From Doryteuthis pealeii (taxonomy: Eukaryota > Mollusca > Cephalopoda > Myopsida > Loliginidae): a DNA stretch of 64,000 bases. Each line of letters opens with the position of its first letter. The first letter of the stretch is position 1. The stretch is taken from positions 133,283,209 to 133,347,208 of the forward strand of contig CM042139.1 of the NCBI GenBank assembly GCA_023376005.1. Reading direction: 5' to 3'. The translations under genes and the position numbers were made by a program. A model generated the notes under the pieces. It was not told where the DNA came from and did no database searches. It saw only the letters and a program-made list of their open reading frames with translations. Below, piece by piece: positions 34,693 to 47,600 of the stretch.

Positions 34693-36714
34693 AGCCTGTC
34701 TATAAGTAACGTTACCTGCGTAGTTCCGGGAAAATGAATTATAATTTACCAGTTCAAAAATAATTACATTCTCGTATATATTGGCATATCTTATCCCAGT
34801 TACAGAAAAGCATCTAGATGTTCTCTCTGTTCAGACTTTAATGCTGTAGAACTTGATAAAAAAAAAATATTATATACAATCTCTATCATCAAACTGATTA
34901 GAACATTCATCTATTTTAGGACAGAATTGTTAGCAGAGGGACTAATATTCAAAACATAATATATATATATATATATATATATAATAATATATATATATAT
35001 AATAATATATATAATATATATTATGTTGTAGAATTTATGAAAAACGTTTTCTCAAAATATTGTTTAAGGCAAAAACCTTCTAAGAGAAATCTTTTTGGGA
35101 ATGGATTTTGCATATACGTGAAAGTTTTAGGAAATTGAAACTTGAACAATAAAAAAAATAAATGAGTAGTTTAATGGTTATCTTACCTTTGAAAATTCTG
35201 TTGAAAATATAAGAATATCTATGTAGCTATTTCTGCAATTAGTTCCGGTTTAGTTTTTTTTTTTTTTTTTTTTTTTATGTAATTAATATATTCAAAGTAG
35301 AGATAATAACAGTCAACTGGAAAATTTAAAAAAAAAGAAGCATTTCATGCACTACAATAAAATTAAAAAAAATTTTAAAATTAAATATATATAAAAAAAT
35401 TACGTATAACATTATAACATACTTATTAACATCTTTAATGACATTTATTTCTTTAAAACCATAATACCTCTTAAGATTACGGTCAGGTCTATAACTATTA
35501 ATAAATAAAAGAAAAAAATAATAACAACAAAAGAAAAAAATAATTAAAACAAACACGATGCCTTTGTAATTTAGAATATCTGATGTATAATAATTTTAAT
35601 TTATTTAGAATTAAAAAGAAAATACTCATAATACATAGTTTTTAAAAACAATTGTTTCATCAATCCTAATATATAATTATTATATAATATTCAATATATA
35701 ATTAATATATAATATTAAATCTATTTTAAGATTTAAAGAAAAAAAAGTACTCATAAAAGATATTCTTAAATTTTCACCATCAATCCTAACACATAATTTA
35801 ATATAAATCTTTTATTACCTATTACTGTCCATTGATTATTGATAGATTTATGTTTTACCAACTGAAGAAAAAAATTACAGATAAGAACAAAGGGGAAAAA
35901 AACAACAAAAAAAAAAGAAGAGGAAAAAGAAAAGAAAAAGATAAAAAAGAAAAGCAAAACAAAAGCTAAGTGATATAGAGATTTTCTATGACGGTTTTTA
36001 TTTGATTGACATGGTACAAATCTGCAACATTGACCGGATGACGAAACAGACGACTATGGATGAGCATGGTTCTCAGACAGACATTAAAAAAAAGAAGAAA
36101 TGTAAGTTATTCGCGCGGAGTTCATTCAATAACATGAGAAGAGAAAGAGGAGAGGAGGAGAGAGAAAGAAAAAAGGAGAGGAAAAAAGAATAAAAGAGAG
36201 GTGAAACCGAACAGAATAAAATCGTAAGCGCATCCAGTTCTGATACGAATCTGATGATTGAAGTCATGCTTCCGGAGATCGATAAGAGCAGAGAGGAGAT
36301 AGAGGGCATCTTTTTTGTTTTCATTTTTATACGCATTGTAGTGCCTTCAAGAAATTACGATATATTAAACGTCTTACAAAGCTTCAAGCAAATTGACCAG
36401 ATTACTAAAAAAAAAAAGTTGTTCAAAATTTCTAAACTAAATAAGTTTAGAGCATACGCAGAGACTCCGGGATGAGAGTATCTGCTAGGTAAAATAGATA
36501 AAAAATAAGGCTTGAAAAATGTTTTAGAAGACTTAAAATTTGAAATATCTAACAAGAATGAATAAAAAAAAACTTCTTCGGCATAAGAATACGCCCAGGG
36601 TAAATGCTTGAAATCTAACCAATCAACACTAACTTTTTGAGACGTTATGCACGAATCATTGCTAATCCAGTAAGAAATGCCTCCTTTAATACGAGTATAG
36701 TAGTTATGTACCTA

Positions 36715-36802
36715 ATTTTGAAAAGGGTAATTAATTAATAATGAATTAGGCGGAATGCCTAATTCATTATTAATAATTTAGATGTTTCAAAATTAGGTTA
36801 CG
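36715..36802. repeat. Short hairpin in palindrome left arm
   Basis: CCTAATTTTGAAAA..AATTAATTAATAATGAATT and its complement flank a ~10-base loop. Mirrored at 41,664-41,754, where the arms are longer and almost perfect. Confidence 0.8.
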
Positions 36803-37172
36803 ACTCCAATTAAGCGAATATATATATATATATATAGTATAGTATTATATAGGTATAGGTATAGCCTTGCGTGTATTGAAATTAAATGCGTGGCTCAGGA
36901 GTAAATTGAGTAGAGCATAATATCGCAACGTCAGCAATCCGTCCCTTTTCAAGCCTCTCACCTATACAATCAATTAAAACCAAGGGCGAGAAAATGAAGA
37001 CTTCCAGGACTAACACTCCGGACACACAGTTTTGAAATTTGATCCACAAAATTTAATTACTGAGTGTTTTCGGCGATGCTTAGATCGTGAATTGTGACAA
37101 TGTTGTCCACGAGAACAATGATAACTTCAAATAAACTGTCGGAATATCTACCATGGGCGGCATTTTTAACTA

Positions 37173-37213
<41 letters not shown>

Positions 37214-37252
37214 TATTAATATATATATATAGTATGTAATCTTACAGCGTAA

Positions 37253-37550
37253 GATCTATGGACGCCGCAAAAAATTGGAGAAATAACATACAAGATGTAT
37301 TTAGTGAATACACACGCAGCGACCCCACAGCCAGCGACAGGGGTATATATGTAGGTATAGTATGATGGAGGTGTAGCGATACAGCACACACGACACACAG
37401 CGAGGCCACACACGCACACACACACACAGTATATAGGTATATAGAACAGGGATATATGATATATTGTGTGGTGTTTCTGTCGCGGGTCTGTGTATTCACT
37501 AGAAGTATGTGTATGTTATTTCTCCACCAAGGTTTTCGCGGCCATAGAAA
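37253..37550. repeat. Inverted-repeat element (left-arm copy)
   Basis: ~60-bp terminal inverted repeats (37,253-37,312 and 37,491-37,550; core GGAGAAATAACATAC / GTATGTTATTTCTCC) flank CA/TA-rich sequence. The cleaner partner is at 40,957-41,222. Confidence 0.75.
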
Positions 37551-38079
37551 TTCTGATATCTCAGAGAAATTTAGACTTGCCTGGGATTAAGAAGGGGGCT
37601 TTTGGGTGTGGTGGCCGCAAGGAGGGAGGAGAGAAAGCTGTCTTTCGGCACTGGGCTCCGGTCACATCAAAGCCTCGCGCTTGTACTTGTTCATTTCTCA
37701 TGTTTCCCCTTTCAGCCTAGGCAACGCTTATTTTATTCTGTATAATTTGAGTACGTCTAGATTCTTTTCTTCTTTTTCCGTATTGATTCCCAATTCTGGT
37801 GTGTTTGCGGTATTTGTTTTATGTTCATTTAGGAATAAGAAACGAATATTGATAGTTGACACTTCGGTAGATCGTGTGCCGACAAGAGCAATTGTGACAG
37901 TTGACTTATTCTCTTAAAAGGAGGCGAAGGAAAAAATTGTATTGATAGTAAGTAAGGTGCATCGCAGAAAGCTCTCTAGCATTTTCAGTATTGCCAAAAA
38001 ACGTATGCAAAGAGTTGGGTGTATGTGTAAAGCTGGTAAATAGAACGCTCCTCAACCGGATGGGAAATGTATGTATTAT

Positions 38080-38515
38080 ACCAACCCCTCGCACGAACAG
38101 GTTCATTGTTAAAGCGAGTTAACAGGGTTGAATTCAGAGTTCTTTGTCGTTCAACCGTTACATACAGGAGGGTTAAAGAGTTGCAGCGTAGCCTAATATT
38201 ACGCCATGTTTATATCCCCCTCAGCTAGGGTAGATGTAGGCTTGGACGTGCAACGTGGTATGGCAACGGTTACGAGATAGAAAACTTCTGAATTCAAACC
38301 TGTTAAACTCTGCTTAAAAATAGACGCTGTGTTCACAACGGCGGGGTGTAAATTATTCTATTTGTTATAACTGAATGGAGAATAGTTGGAGAGCATCCCT
38401 TTCTTGTTTTACGAGTATATTGCTATGTAAATGTATACAGCTTTAACGAGATTTGAACTCTGTTAGTCGTGTCCCTTTCTTACGGCGGATAACATCACAC
38501 CACGGGGCGCCTCCG
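38080..38515 (-). mobile_element. SINE S1 composite, heavily corrupted (left arm)
   Basis: Tail (CCAACCCCTCGCACG on plus), body, a reversed S1 piece at 38,205-38,350 (GAATTCAAACCTGTTAAACT) and a head ending ACACCACGGGGCGCCTCC. Scattered insertions resemble raw-read error. Confidence 0.6.
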
Positions 38516-38940
38516 ATGTAGATAATAGGACACTCGAGTATGCCATACCGATCTCTTCGCTTGTGCCACACAAACTAAATTTAGGTAAATTATTGACAAC
38601 TCATAGTGTGTGAAATCAAAGATCAATTGCCTATTCATGAGCAGTTCAATCCTTGCTGAAACCAAGATGTGCTTCGCTGTATGGCAGGTCGCGAGCTAAT
38701 CCACAGACCATCGTTGATTACATTTGGATTTTTCACTGAGTGCTCCAAATTCTGCTCCATAATCCAGCCAAACTAACAAGCATAACAATTACTACTACTA
38801 CTATTACTACTACTACTACTTGACTACTTACTACTAGGATTTGCTCATCCACTTTGCCCTTAGGTTAGACGCGGTCGGAGACCCCCTCGATCGGCGTCAC
38901 GTAAACAGCCCGCAGTACCTATATTATTGTCACGGCCCTA

Positions 38941-39240
38941 TTGCCTCATGTCACGTCCCAAACTCTAGTAACATATAGTGCTAAAGTTGTGGCTGAGGGT
39001 CTTAATGTTTAGTTATGGACTTAACTACATCTAGTGGTGGAGTTTCCAATCTTTTTTTTTTTTTAGAGCTCTGAGTGTGGGTACACTTTCATCGCCATTC
39101 CTACCCCCCCCCCCCCCCCCTGGCCATGGAGGAGCAGCGGTTAAAAATTAAAAAAATGGTTAAAAAATGAAGTTTTAAACAAATTGAAAACCCAACAAGA
39201 ATGAATAGGAGAGAGCCGAAACGTCTCCGGCAGAAATCTG
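38941..39240 (-). repeat. Family C copy at palindrome centre, left
   Basis: GGCTGAGGGTCTTAATGTT, then CTAGTGGTGGAGTTTCCAAT, and CAACAAGAATGAATA follow the family C order in minus orientation. Confidence 0.65.
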
Positions 39241-39264
39241 GTAGGTGGTTGTGCTGTTGGTGAT

Positions 39265-39570
39265 TAGAGTTACGGCATGTCAATCTGTTGGGTCATTTAT
39301 GCCGAACGTTTGTTTTATTCATTCTTGTTGGGTATTCAATTTTGTTGAAAACTCCAAGGGTTTTAAGACGTCATTTTTATTCTTGTTAAACCCTCTTACT
39401 ACTCATGCCTGGTAGGAATGGCGATGAAAGTTACCCCCACACCCCTCAGAGCCTCCAAGAATTGGAACTCCACCACTAGATAGAACGCTCATTACTAGAA
39501 CATTAAGACCCTCAGCCACCACCTTCGCACATATATGATTAACTAGAGTTGGAGACATGACATGAGGCAA
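39265..39570 (+). repeat. Family C copy at palindrome centre, right
   Basis: Head at 39,271-39,305 (ACGGCATGTCAATC..GGGTCATTTATGCCGA), TTCATTCTTGTTGGGTATTC, then GGAACTCCACCACTAGATAG and CATTAAGACCCTCAGCCACC. Confidence 0.75.
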
Positions 39571-40192
39571 TAGGGCCGTGACAATAATATAGGGTACTCG
39601 CTTGAACGCAGACAGCCGATCGGAGGGCCTCTCCGACGACCGTCTAGACCTAAGGGCCAAGTGGATGAGCAAATCCTAGTAGTGAGTGTATTAGTAGTGA
39701 GTATAATAGTTATAGTAGTAATTGTATGCTTTGTTTAGTTTCCTGGCTGGATTATGGAGCCAGATTCTATGGGAGCACTCATGTGAAAAACAAATGTAAT
39801 CACGATGTCTGTGGATTAGCTCGCGAACCTGCATACACGCGAAGCACCACCATCTTGGGTTTCCCAGCAAAGGATTGAACTCGGCTAATGAATAGGGAAA
39901 TTTGATCTTTGATATACACCACATGAGTCCATAATTTACTAAATTTAGTTTAATGTGGCACAAGACCAAGAGGGATTGCGTGCGAGAGGCGTGCAGAGTG
40001 GCGCGAGGTGAGTTTAAGCCCATGAGCGCCCTGTGTGATGTTATCGCCGAAGAAAGGGACACGACTACAGAGTCAAATCCTGTATAAAGCTGTATACGAT
40101 GTTCAACATAGGCAATAGGAGGCGGCGCGGGGAAAGGGATCCATCCAACGAGTTCTGGCGCTTGCCAGTTGATAGAACAAAATAAATATATT

Positions 40193-40485
40193 TACCCAAC
40201 CCCTCCGCACTTGTGACACAGCGTCTATTTTTAAGCAGAGTTTAACAGTTTGCGAATTTCAAGAAGTTTTCTTCTCGTACACCTGTTGCCTACCAACGTG
40301 TAGGAGGAAAACCAGTCAGTCCTATATCTACCCATAGTGCGAGGGGAGTTATGAAACATGGGGTAACATATTAGGGCTAGCTGCAGGCTCTGGTTAACCT
40401 TGGTATGGTAACCCGTTGAAGAAAAGAAACTCTGAATTCAAACCTGTTAAACTCCGTTTCAACAATGACACTGTTCGTGCGAAGG
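40193..40485. mobile_element. SINE S1 pieces in opposite orientations (right arm)
   Basis: Minus-oriented tail and body (40,195-40,380), then a plus-oriented tail from 40,385 (CTGAATTCAAACCTGTTAAA). Mirrors 38,080-38,350. Confidence 0.6.
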
Positions 40486-40956
40486 TTGGTAAATACATAC
40501 CATTTGCCCATCCGGTTGAGAGTATATTAACCGGCTTTTACACAATACCAACCCAAACTCTTTCATACGTTTTGCATACTGAAAATAGTAGAAGCTCTGC
40601 ATGCATCTATTATATCAATACAATTTTTTCCTTCGCAATCCTTTAAGAATAAGTCAATGTACAATTGCTCTTTAGGCAAACAGAAGTACGAGTGACTATC
40701 ATATTCGCGTTTGCTATTTTAAAGAAATAAAAAAAAAATACGCACAAAAAGAATTGGAAATCAATACGAAAAAGAAAAGAAAAAGAATCTAGAGTATACA
40801 AAATATAAGAGATAAAATAGCGTTCTAGGCTTTGAAAGGGAAAACATGAGAAATGAAAAGTAAAGCAGGAGGCTGAATGTGACCAAGCAGTGGCCGAAAG
40901 ACAGTTGAAAGACCTTTAAATCCAGCAAGTCATAAAATTTCTTGAGATCATAAGAT

Positions 40957-41061
40957 TTCTATGGGCGCCGAAAAACTTGTGGAGAAATAACATACAAATA
41001 TTAGTGAATACACAACACAGACAGACAGAAACACACACACACACACACATATATATATATG

Positions 41062-41112
<51 letters not shown>

Positions 41113-41222
41113 TATGTACACACATATCATATATATACATATATATGTGTGTGTGTGTGTGCGTGTGTATTCACTAAAAAATTTGTATGTTATTTCTCCA
41201 CAATTTTGCGCCGTCCATAGAA
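40957..41222. repeat. Inverted-repeat element around (CA)(TA)(TG) core
   Basis: Terminal repeats ~60 bp: GTGGAGAAATAACATACAAA at the left, and the complement TTTGTATGTTATTTCTCCAC at the right. The inside is almost entirely CA, TA and TG repeats, so the whole element is self-complementary. Confidence 0.8.
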
Positions 41223-41241
41223 ATCTTACGATGTCAGAAAT

Positions 41242-41298
<57 letters not shown>

Positions 41299-41609
41299 AC
41301 TAGCTTAAAAGCCGCCCATGGTAGATATTCCGAAGTTTATTTTGAAGTTATAAAAATTGTTATCGTGGAAAAAACATGTGTCACAATTCACGTAAGAATC
41401 GCCGAAAACAATCGCCAGTAATTAAAATTTTGGGATCCAAAAATTCAAAAAATGTGTGTCCGGATTTTAGTCTGGAAGTACCTGTCAGTTCTCGCCTTGG
41501 TTTAATGATTGTATAGGTGAGAGGCTTGACAAAAAGGATCGTGATTGCTGAGTTGGATATTATATGCTCTATCAATGTTATTGAGCACATTTATTTCAAA
41601 ATATAGCAA

Positions 41610-41651
<42 letters not shown>

Positions 41652-41663
41652 CTTAATTGGAGT

Positions 41664-41754
41664 CGTACCTAATTTTGAAAATTAATTAATTAATAATGAA
41701 TTAGGCATTCCCGCTAATTCATTATTAATTAATTAATTTTCAAAATTAGGTACG
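41664..41754. repeat. Short near-perfect hairpin in palindrome right arm
   Basis: GTACCTAATTTTGAAAATTA and the complement ending TTTTCAAAATTAGGTAC give ~42-bp arms around CATTCCCG. It sits beside a TA tract. Confidence 0.85.
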
Positions 41755-43408
41755 ATAAAACTACTAACTCGTATTAAGAGGAGGCATCTTCTTATGGGAT
41801 TGCAATGATGTGATAAACGTATCAAAAAGTTAGTGTTGATTGGTTAGATTTCACGGCATGTTAACCCTTGGGGTATTTTATGCCGAAGAAGTTTTTTTTA
41901 TTCATTCTTGTTAGATATTCAAATTTTAAGGTCATTTTAAACACATTTTTAAGCTTATTTTATCTATTTTACCCTAGCAGATACTATCACTCCGGAGTCC
42001 TTGCGTATGCTTCTAAATTATTTAGTTAGAAATTATGAAACAATTTTTTTTTAGTAATTGGTAATTTGCTTGAAGCTTTGTTAAGTATGTTATAATATAT
42101 TAGTAATTTGAAGGCAAATACAATGCGTATGAAAAATGAAAACAAAAAGATGTTATTTTTGTCTTATCGATTTCGAAGCATGAACTTCATCATCAGAGAT
42201 TCGTATCAGAAATGGATGCGCTTACGATTTTATTTGTGTGGTTATAATTTCTCTTCTTATTTCTTTTTCCTCTCCTTTTTTTCTTTCTTCTTCTCCTCCT
42301 TTCTTTTTTCCTCATGTTATGAATGAAATGGGCGAATAACTTAATTTCTTCTTTTTTTTAATGTCTTTGAGAACGAATGTATCCAATAGTGTCTGTTTGT
42401 CATCCGGTCAATGTTGCAAGATTGTAGCCATGTCAAATTCAAAATAAAAACCGTCAATAGAAAAATTTATATACTTAGCTTTTGTTTTGTTTTCTTTTTT
42501 CTTTTTTCTTTTCTTTTCCTTTCTTTTTTTTTTGTTGTTTTTTTCCCTTTGTTCTCTAATTTAATTTTTTTTCAGTTGTAAAAACATAAAATCTATCAAA
42601 TAAATATATGGACCAGTAAATAAGTAAATAAAAAAGATTATCTTAAATTATGTGTTAGGATTGATGGGAAAATTTAAGAAAATATCTTTTATGAGTACTT
42701 TTTTTTCTTTTAAATCTTAAATAGATTAAATATTATATATTAATTATATATTGAAATATTATATAATAATTATATATTAGGATTGATGAAAAAAAATTGT
42801 TTTTAAAAAACTATGTATTATGAGTATTTTCTTTTTAAATTTCAAATAATTAAATATTATAAATCAGATATTTAATTACAAAAGGCATAGTGTTTTGTTT
42901 TAATTATTTTTTTTCTTTTTTGTTATTTTTTTTTTTTATTATTAATAGTTCTAGACTGACCGTAATCTTAGAGGGTATTATGGTTTAAAGAATAATGTCA
43001 TGTAAAGATGTTAATAAGTATGTCAATAATGTTAAATTAACCGTAATTTTTTTTTTATATATATTTAATTTAAAATTTTTTTTAAATTTTATTGTGAGTG
43101 CATGAAATGCTTTCTTTTTTTTTAAATTTCCAGTTGACTGTTATTATCTCTACTTTGAATATAATCTAAATTACATCTAAAACCGGAAACTAAATTGACA
43201 GAATTAGCTACAATAGATATTCTTATCATTTCTCAACAGAATTTTACAAAGGTAAGATAACCATTAAATACTATTATTTTTTTTTATTGTTCAAGTTTCA
43301 ATTTCCTAAAACTTTCACGTATATCAAAATCATTTCCCAAAAAGATTTCTCTTAGAAGGTTTTTGCCCTTAAACGAATATTTGAGAAAATGTTTTCATAA
43401 ATTCTAAA

Positions 43409-43492
<84 letters not shown>

Positions 43493-43753
43493 CTAACAAT
43501 TCTGTCTAAAATAGATGAATGTTCTAATAAGTTTGATGATAGAATTGTATATAACTATTATTTTTTATCAAGTTCTACAGCATTAAAGTCTGAAACAGAG
43601 AGAAACATTACGATGTTTCTGTAACTGGGAATAAGATTATGCAATATATAACGAGATGTAATTATTTTTGAACTGGTAAATATTCATATTCATTTTCCCG
43701 GAACTACAGCAGGTAAAGCGTTACTTATAGAACAGGGCATATACATACATATA

Positions 43754-43793
<40 letters not shown>

Positions 43794-43903
43794 TGTGTGT
43801 GTGTGTGTGTGTGTGGGTGTGTGTGTGTTGGGGGTAGTATTATAATATAGTTTGCATCATTTATTATTTTTCAATCAATCTTTGGTGTAAGTGTATCTCC
43901 GGT

Positions 43904-43936
<33 letters not shown>

Positions 43937-44160
43937 TATTCTAAAATTAGTCTTGATATTTTGGGGGGTGTTATAATTCACGTAAGAAAAAGATCAGTGT
44001 ATAATTACTCATCTTCTTCTTTTTCCCGTGCTATGAAGCAGGCTAAGTAAAGGATGAAAAACCTCGAGATATTATTTCATTATACTTATGAAATTCCTGG
44101 CAGATAGGTTTTTTTTCGAAGGCTTTTCGTATAATTAATGCCTGTCATCTTTCATCAGCA

Positions 44161-45515
44161 TTAGAAGAAGAAGAAGAAGAAGAAGAAGAAGAAGAAGAAG
44201 AAGAAGAAGAAGAAGAAGAAGAAGAAGAAGAAGAAGAAGAACAAGAAGAAGAAGAACAAAAACAAGAAGAAGAAGAACAAGAACAAGAAGAAGAACAAGA
44301 ACAGAAGAACAAGAAGAAGAACAGAAAGAAGAACAAGAACAAGAACAAGAACAAGAAGAACAAGAACAAGAAGAACAAGACAAGAAGAACAAGAACAAGA
44401 AGAACAAGAAACAAGAAGAACAAGAACAAGAAGAACAAGAACAAGAAGAACAAGAAGAACAAGAACAAGAAGAACAAGAACAAGAACAAGAACAAGAAGA
44501 AGAAGAACAAGAACAAGAAGAACAAGAAACAAGAACAAGAACAAGAACAAGAAAACAAGAACAAGAAGAACAAGAAGAACAAGAACAAGAACAAGAAGAA
44601 CAAGAAGAAGAAGAACAAGAAGAACAAGAACAAGAAGAACAAGAACAAGAACAAGAACAAGAAGAACAAGAACAAGAAGAAAGAAGAACAAGAACAAGAA
44701 CAAGAAAGAACAAGAACAAGAAGAAGAAGAAGAACAAGAACAAGAAGAACAAGAAGAACAAACAAGAACAAGAACAAGAAGAACAAGAACAAGAAGAACA
44801 AGAACAAGAACAAGAAGAAGAACAAGAAGAACAAGAACAAGAAGAACAAGAACAAGAACAAGAACAAGAAGAACAAGAACAAGAAGAACAAGAACAAGAA
44901 CAAGAACAAGAAGAACAAGAACAAGAACAAGAAGAACAAGAACAAAGAACAACAAGAAGAACAAGAACAAGAAGAACAAGAACAAGAAGAACAAGAAGAA
45001 CAAGAACAAGAACAAGAACAAGAACAACAAGAACAAGAAGAACAAGAAGAACAAGAACAAGAACAAGAAGAACAAGAACAAGAAGAACAAGAACAAGAAC
45101 AGAACAAGAACAAGACAAGAAGAACAAGAACAAGAACAAGAACAAGAACAAGAAGAACAAGAACAAGAACAAGAACAAGAACAAGAAGAAACAAGAACAA
45201 GAGAACAAGAACAAGAACAAGAAGAACAAGAGAAGAACAAGAACAAGAACAAGAACAAGAGAACAAGAACAAGAACAAGAAGAAGAACAAGAAGAACAAG
45301 AACAAGAACAAGAACAAGAAGAACAAGAACAAGAACAAGAACAAAGAACAGAGAACAAGAACAAGAACAAGAAGAACAAGAACAAGAACAAGAAGAACAA
45401 GAAGAAGAACAAGAACAAGAAGAACAAGAACAAGAACAAGAACAAGAACAAGAAGAAGAACAAGAACAAGAAGAAGAAGAACAAGAACAAGAAAGAACAA
45501 GAAGAAAGAATGAAG
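44161..45515. repeat. (AAGAAC)n / (AAG)n satellite, ~1.35 kb
   Basis: Irregular mix of AAG and AAC triplets, mostly GAACAAGAAGAACAAG. The left-arm partner (33,831-34,267) is cut off by the N gap after about 440 bp. Long Leu/Phe/Cys/Ser-rich frames on the minus strand are artefacts. Confidence 0.97.
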
Positions 45516-45600
45516 CGAGATTTTAATAAACGAGATAAATACCTGAGCAATCTCCTTTGTCAAAATACACAGATATATGGAAATTAATGATGATACACAA

Positions 45601-45752
45601 GGTCTTACATCCAAGAAGAATTGTGGGCAGACTCTATGTTAAAAGAAGAAAAGGGGGGAAAAGGACTCGCCTGCATTGAGGATTGCGTGAATACACTAAT
45701 TCAGGGACTCACAGAGTATACAAAATATCAAAGAGAGGTTAATTTCAGCAGT
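45601..45752 (+). pseudogene. Non-LTR retrotransposon, fragment C-terminal to the reverse transcriptase
   Basis: One frame reads HPRRIVGRLYVKR. After a one-base slip in an A/G run near 45,645 another continues KGGKGLACIEDCVNTLIQGL and EYTKYQRE. The pattern HP..VGRLYVKR.EGG(R/K)GL..IED resembles the region downstream of the reverse transcriptase domain in a group of animal non-LTR elements that also carry a Cys/His knuckle. It sits between the (AAGAAC)n satellite and the Penelope relic, so it is an isolated fragment. Probably the same element group as at 9,896, 29,268 and 30,119. Confidence 0.6.
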
Positions 45753-45880
45753 CAATAATACCAATAACTCGGGAACAAACAACATTATATATATATATAT
45801 ATATATATATATAAGCAAATACATACTAGAAAGAAATAATAATGAACTAAGAGAAAAACTTAAACTAAATCAATGGGGAA
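45753..45880. other. TA tract and spacer before the Penelope relic
   Basis: TA microsatellite at 45,786-45,813 with unique sequence on both sides. No other feature seen. Confidence 0.6.
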
Positions 45881-47010
45881 AAACTAAAGCCGCAACATAA
45901 AACAAAAATAAAACTTCACATTCATACAATTAGATATCAAGGATTTCTACCCATCAATAACAGAAACCATATTAGACAAGGCCGTAACCTTGGCTAAAAA
46001 ACAACCAATGAATTTAGAATTATCAAACACAGCTGGTAATCACTATTATTTGACAAAGACATACCACGGATAAAAAGAGGGCAATCAGGGAACATTCGAC
46101 GTAACGATGGGCAACTCCGATAGTCTGAAACCTTTGAACTGGTAGTAACATATGTACTAACCATATTAGCGGAATAATAGAAACAAAATGACATGGGGAT
46201 ATATAGAGATGACTGTCTGATAGTACTAAGAAACAGCAACTGACAAAAAACAGATAGAATCAGAAAACAAATTATGAAAATATTTAAACAAATAGGATTC
46301 AACATAGACATATAAATCAACCTAAACCAAACGAACGTCCTAGATATCACTTTCAACCTAGAAAAATCAACATGCAAACCATACAGAAAACCAAATTACA
46401 CCCCACTTTACATAAACACCTTATCGAATCACCCATCCAACACAATTTTAAAAATCGCACACGGTTATCAGACAACTCATCAAACAACGCGACAGCATTA
46501 GCAAATACTGGATTTTCACCCCAAATGGACAACAAAAAATAAATAGGCCCAGAATAATAATCTGGTTTAACCCACCATATAAAAATAACGTTAAAACAAA
46601 CGTAAGCAAAAATTCATAAAACTAATAGACAAACATTTCCCTAAATCAAACAAACTACACAACATATTCAACAGAAACACACAAAAAACTCGGCTACAGC
46701 TGCTCGGAAAACATGCTACAAATAATAAAGAAGCACAACAACAAAATATATAATACAACAAAAGCAACAAATGAACCCAAATGCAATGGCAAAAACAAAC
46801 ATGAGTTTCCTTTAAACAATTATTGCCTCCAAACTAGTATAGTATACCAAGCAACAGTACAATTCAAACAAAATACTGAAACATATACATCGGAACATGG
46901 GAGAAAAAAGAAGCTATGTGTTCACGAAATAAAATCTACACCAGCAGAGGAGACAGATATTTTTACAGCAGAGATTACAGGGTTGTTGTCAGGAAAATGT
47001 TGTGTGTGTA
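45880..47010 (+). pseudogene. Penelope-like element reverse transcriptase, longer relic (copy 2)
   Basis: Same element as at 1-960, but 5' sequence is present here too. From 45,921 a frame reads FIQLDIKDFYPSI, which is reverse transcriptase motif A with its first catalytic Asp at 45,933-45,935. It continues through TILDKAVTLAKKQPMN and a stop, then FDVTMGNSD. The YRDD motif is at 46,202-46,213. The PYRKPN..PLY block is near 46,370 and the Cys/His linker is near 46,790-46,870. A two-base insertion just before motif A and a one-base loss near 46,610 break the frame; copy 1 is intact at the second site. The N-terminal part and the GIY-YIG domain are absent or unrecognisable. Confidence 0.75.
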
Positions 47011-47279
47011 ATCCATCTTTCACCGGCTCGATTCGAAAGAATGATGATTTTGGTTATTTAATGCCAAAGCTATCCTTGTAGAAGAACAGTAGTTGTACTT
47101 TTTAACACATATTTGGGAGGATAAGAGGGTTCTTAACTTTCGCAAGGTCATTAGTCTGAAAGTTATTCAAACGGACGAGTTTCCAAAATGTGTTCTAAAT
47201 ATCGTTAAACTATTTAAGACATTGACACACACAATACGCATTTTAATAGTAATAAAAACAACAACAAAAATCACTTTAA

Positions 47280-47600
47280 GGATATTATTAATGCTTTCAG
47301 CAGCACCAGGTATTCCATTATCAGTCAGTGTGCTAAAACCTATAGCTGTCTAGAAGAAATTTTGTGTTCTCCAAATAAGCAACATTCTCGTAAAGTAATA
47401 AATGAGCAAATTTCTTTTACGCGAATTTCGCTTCAGATAATAAATAAGAATTTTGTTAAGGATAATGAATAATCAAACTTCTCTTACGAGACTATAGGTT
47501 ATTTCGAGAACACAAAATGTATTCTCGATAGCTATAGTTTTTAGCACTCGGGATGATAATGAAACACCTGGTTCAGCTGAAAGCATTAATAATATACTTT
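47280..47600. repeat. Foldback element, copy 2
   Basis: Duplicate of the foldback element at 1,232-1,545, with the same arms and the same poly-T tract to its right. Confidence 0.75.

Larger units (their letters stand above)
33831..39240. repeat. Giant palindrome, left arm
   Basis: Reverse complement, with many indels, of 39,265 to about 44,680. Anchors: 34,721 TAGTTCCGGGAAAATG pairs with 43,691-43,706; 38,921-38,940 pairs with 39,571-39,590; the TTCTTG satellite at 33,831-34,267 pairs with AAGAAC at 44,163 onward. Coordinate sums stay near 78,430-78,510. The arms differ by frequent 1-5 base indels. Contents: AT-rich DNA (34,270-37,240), hairpins, SINE S1 (38,080-38,515) and family C. Confidence 0.9.
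39265..44680. repeat. Giant palindrome, right arm
   Basis: Partner of 33,831-39,240. The spacer at the centre is only about 30 bp and lies in or beside a family C head (39,271-39,305). The right arm keeps longer, cleaner TA tracts (for example 43,410-43,485) than the left. No gene seen: 41,900-43,400 is AT-rich unique DNA with T-runs. Confidence 0.9.

Noticed and set aside
44135..45614. 365-489 codon minus-strand frames made of Leu, Phe, Cys, Ser and Val
   Set aside because: Products of the (AAGAAC)n satellite read in three frames. No protein signature.
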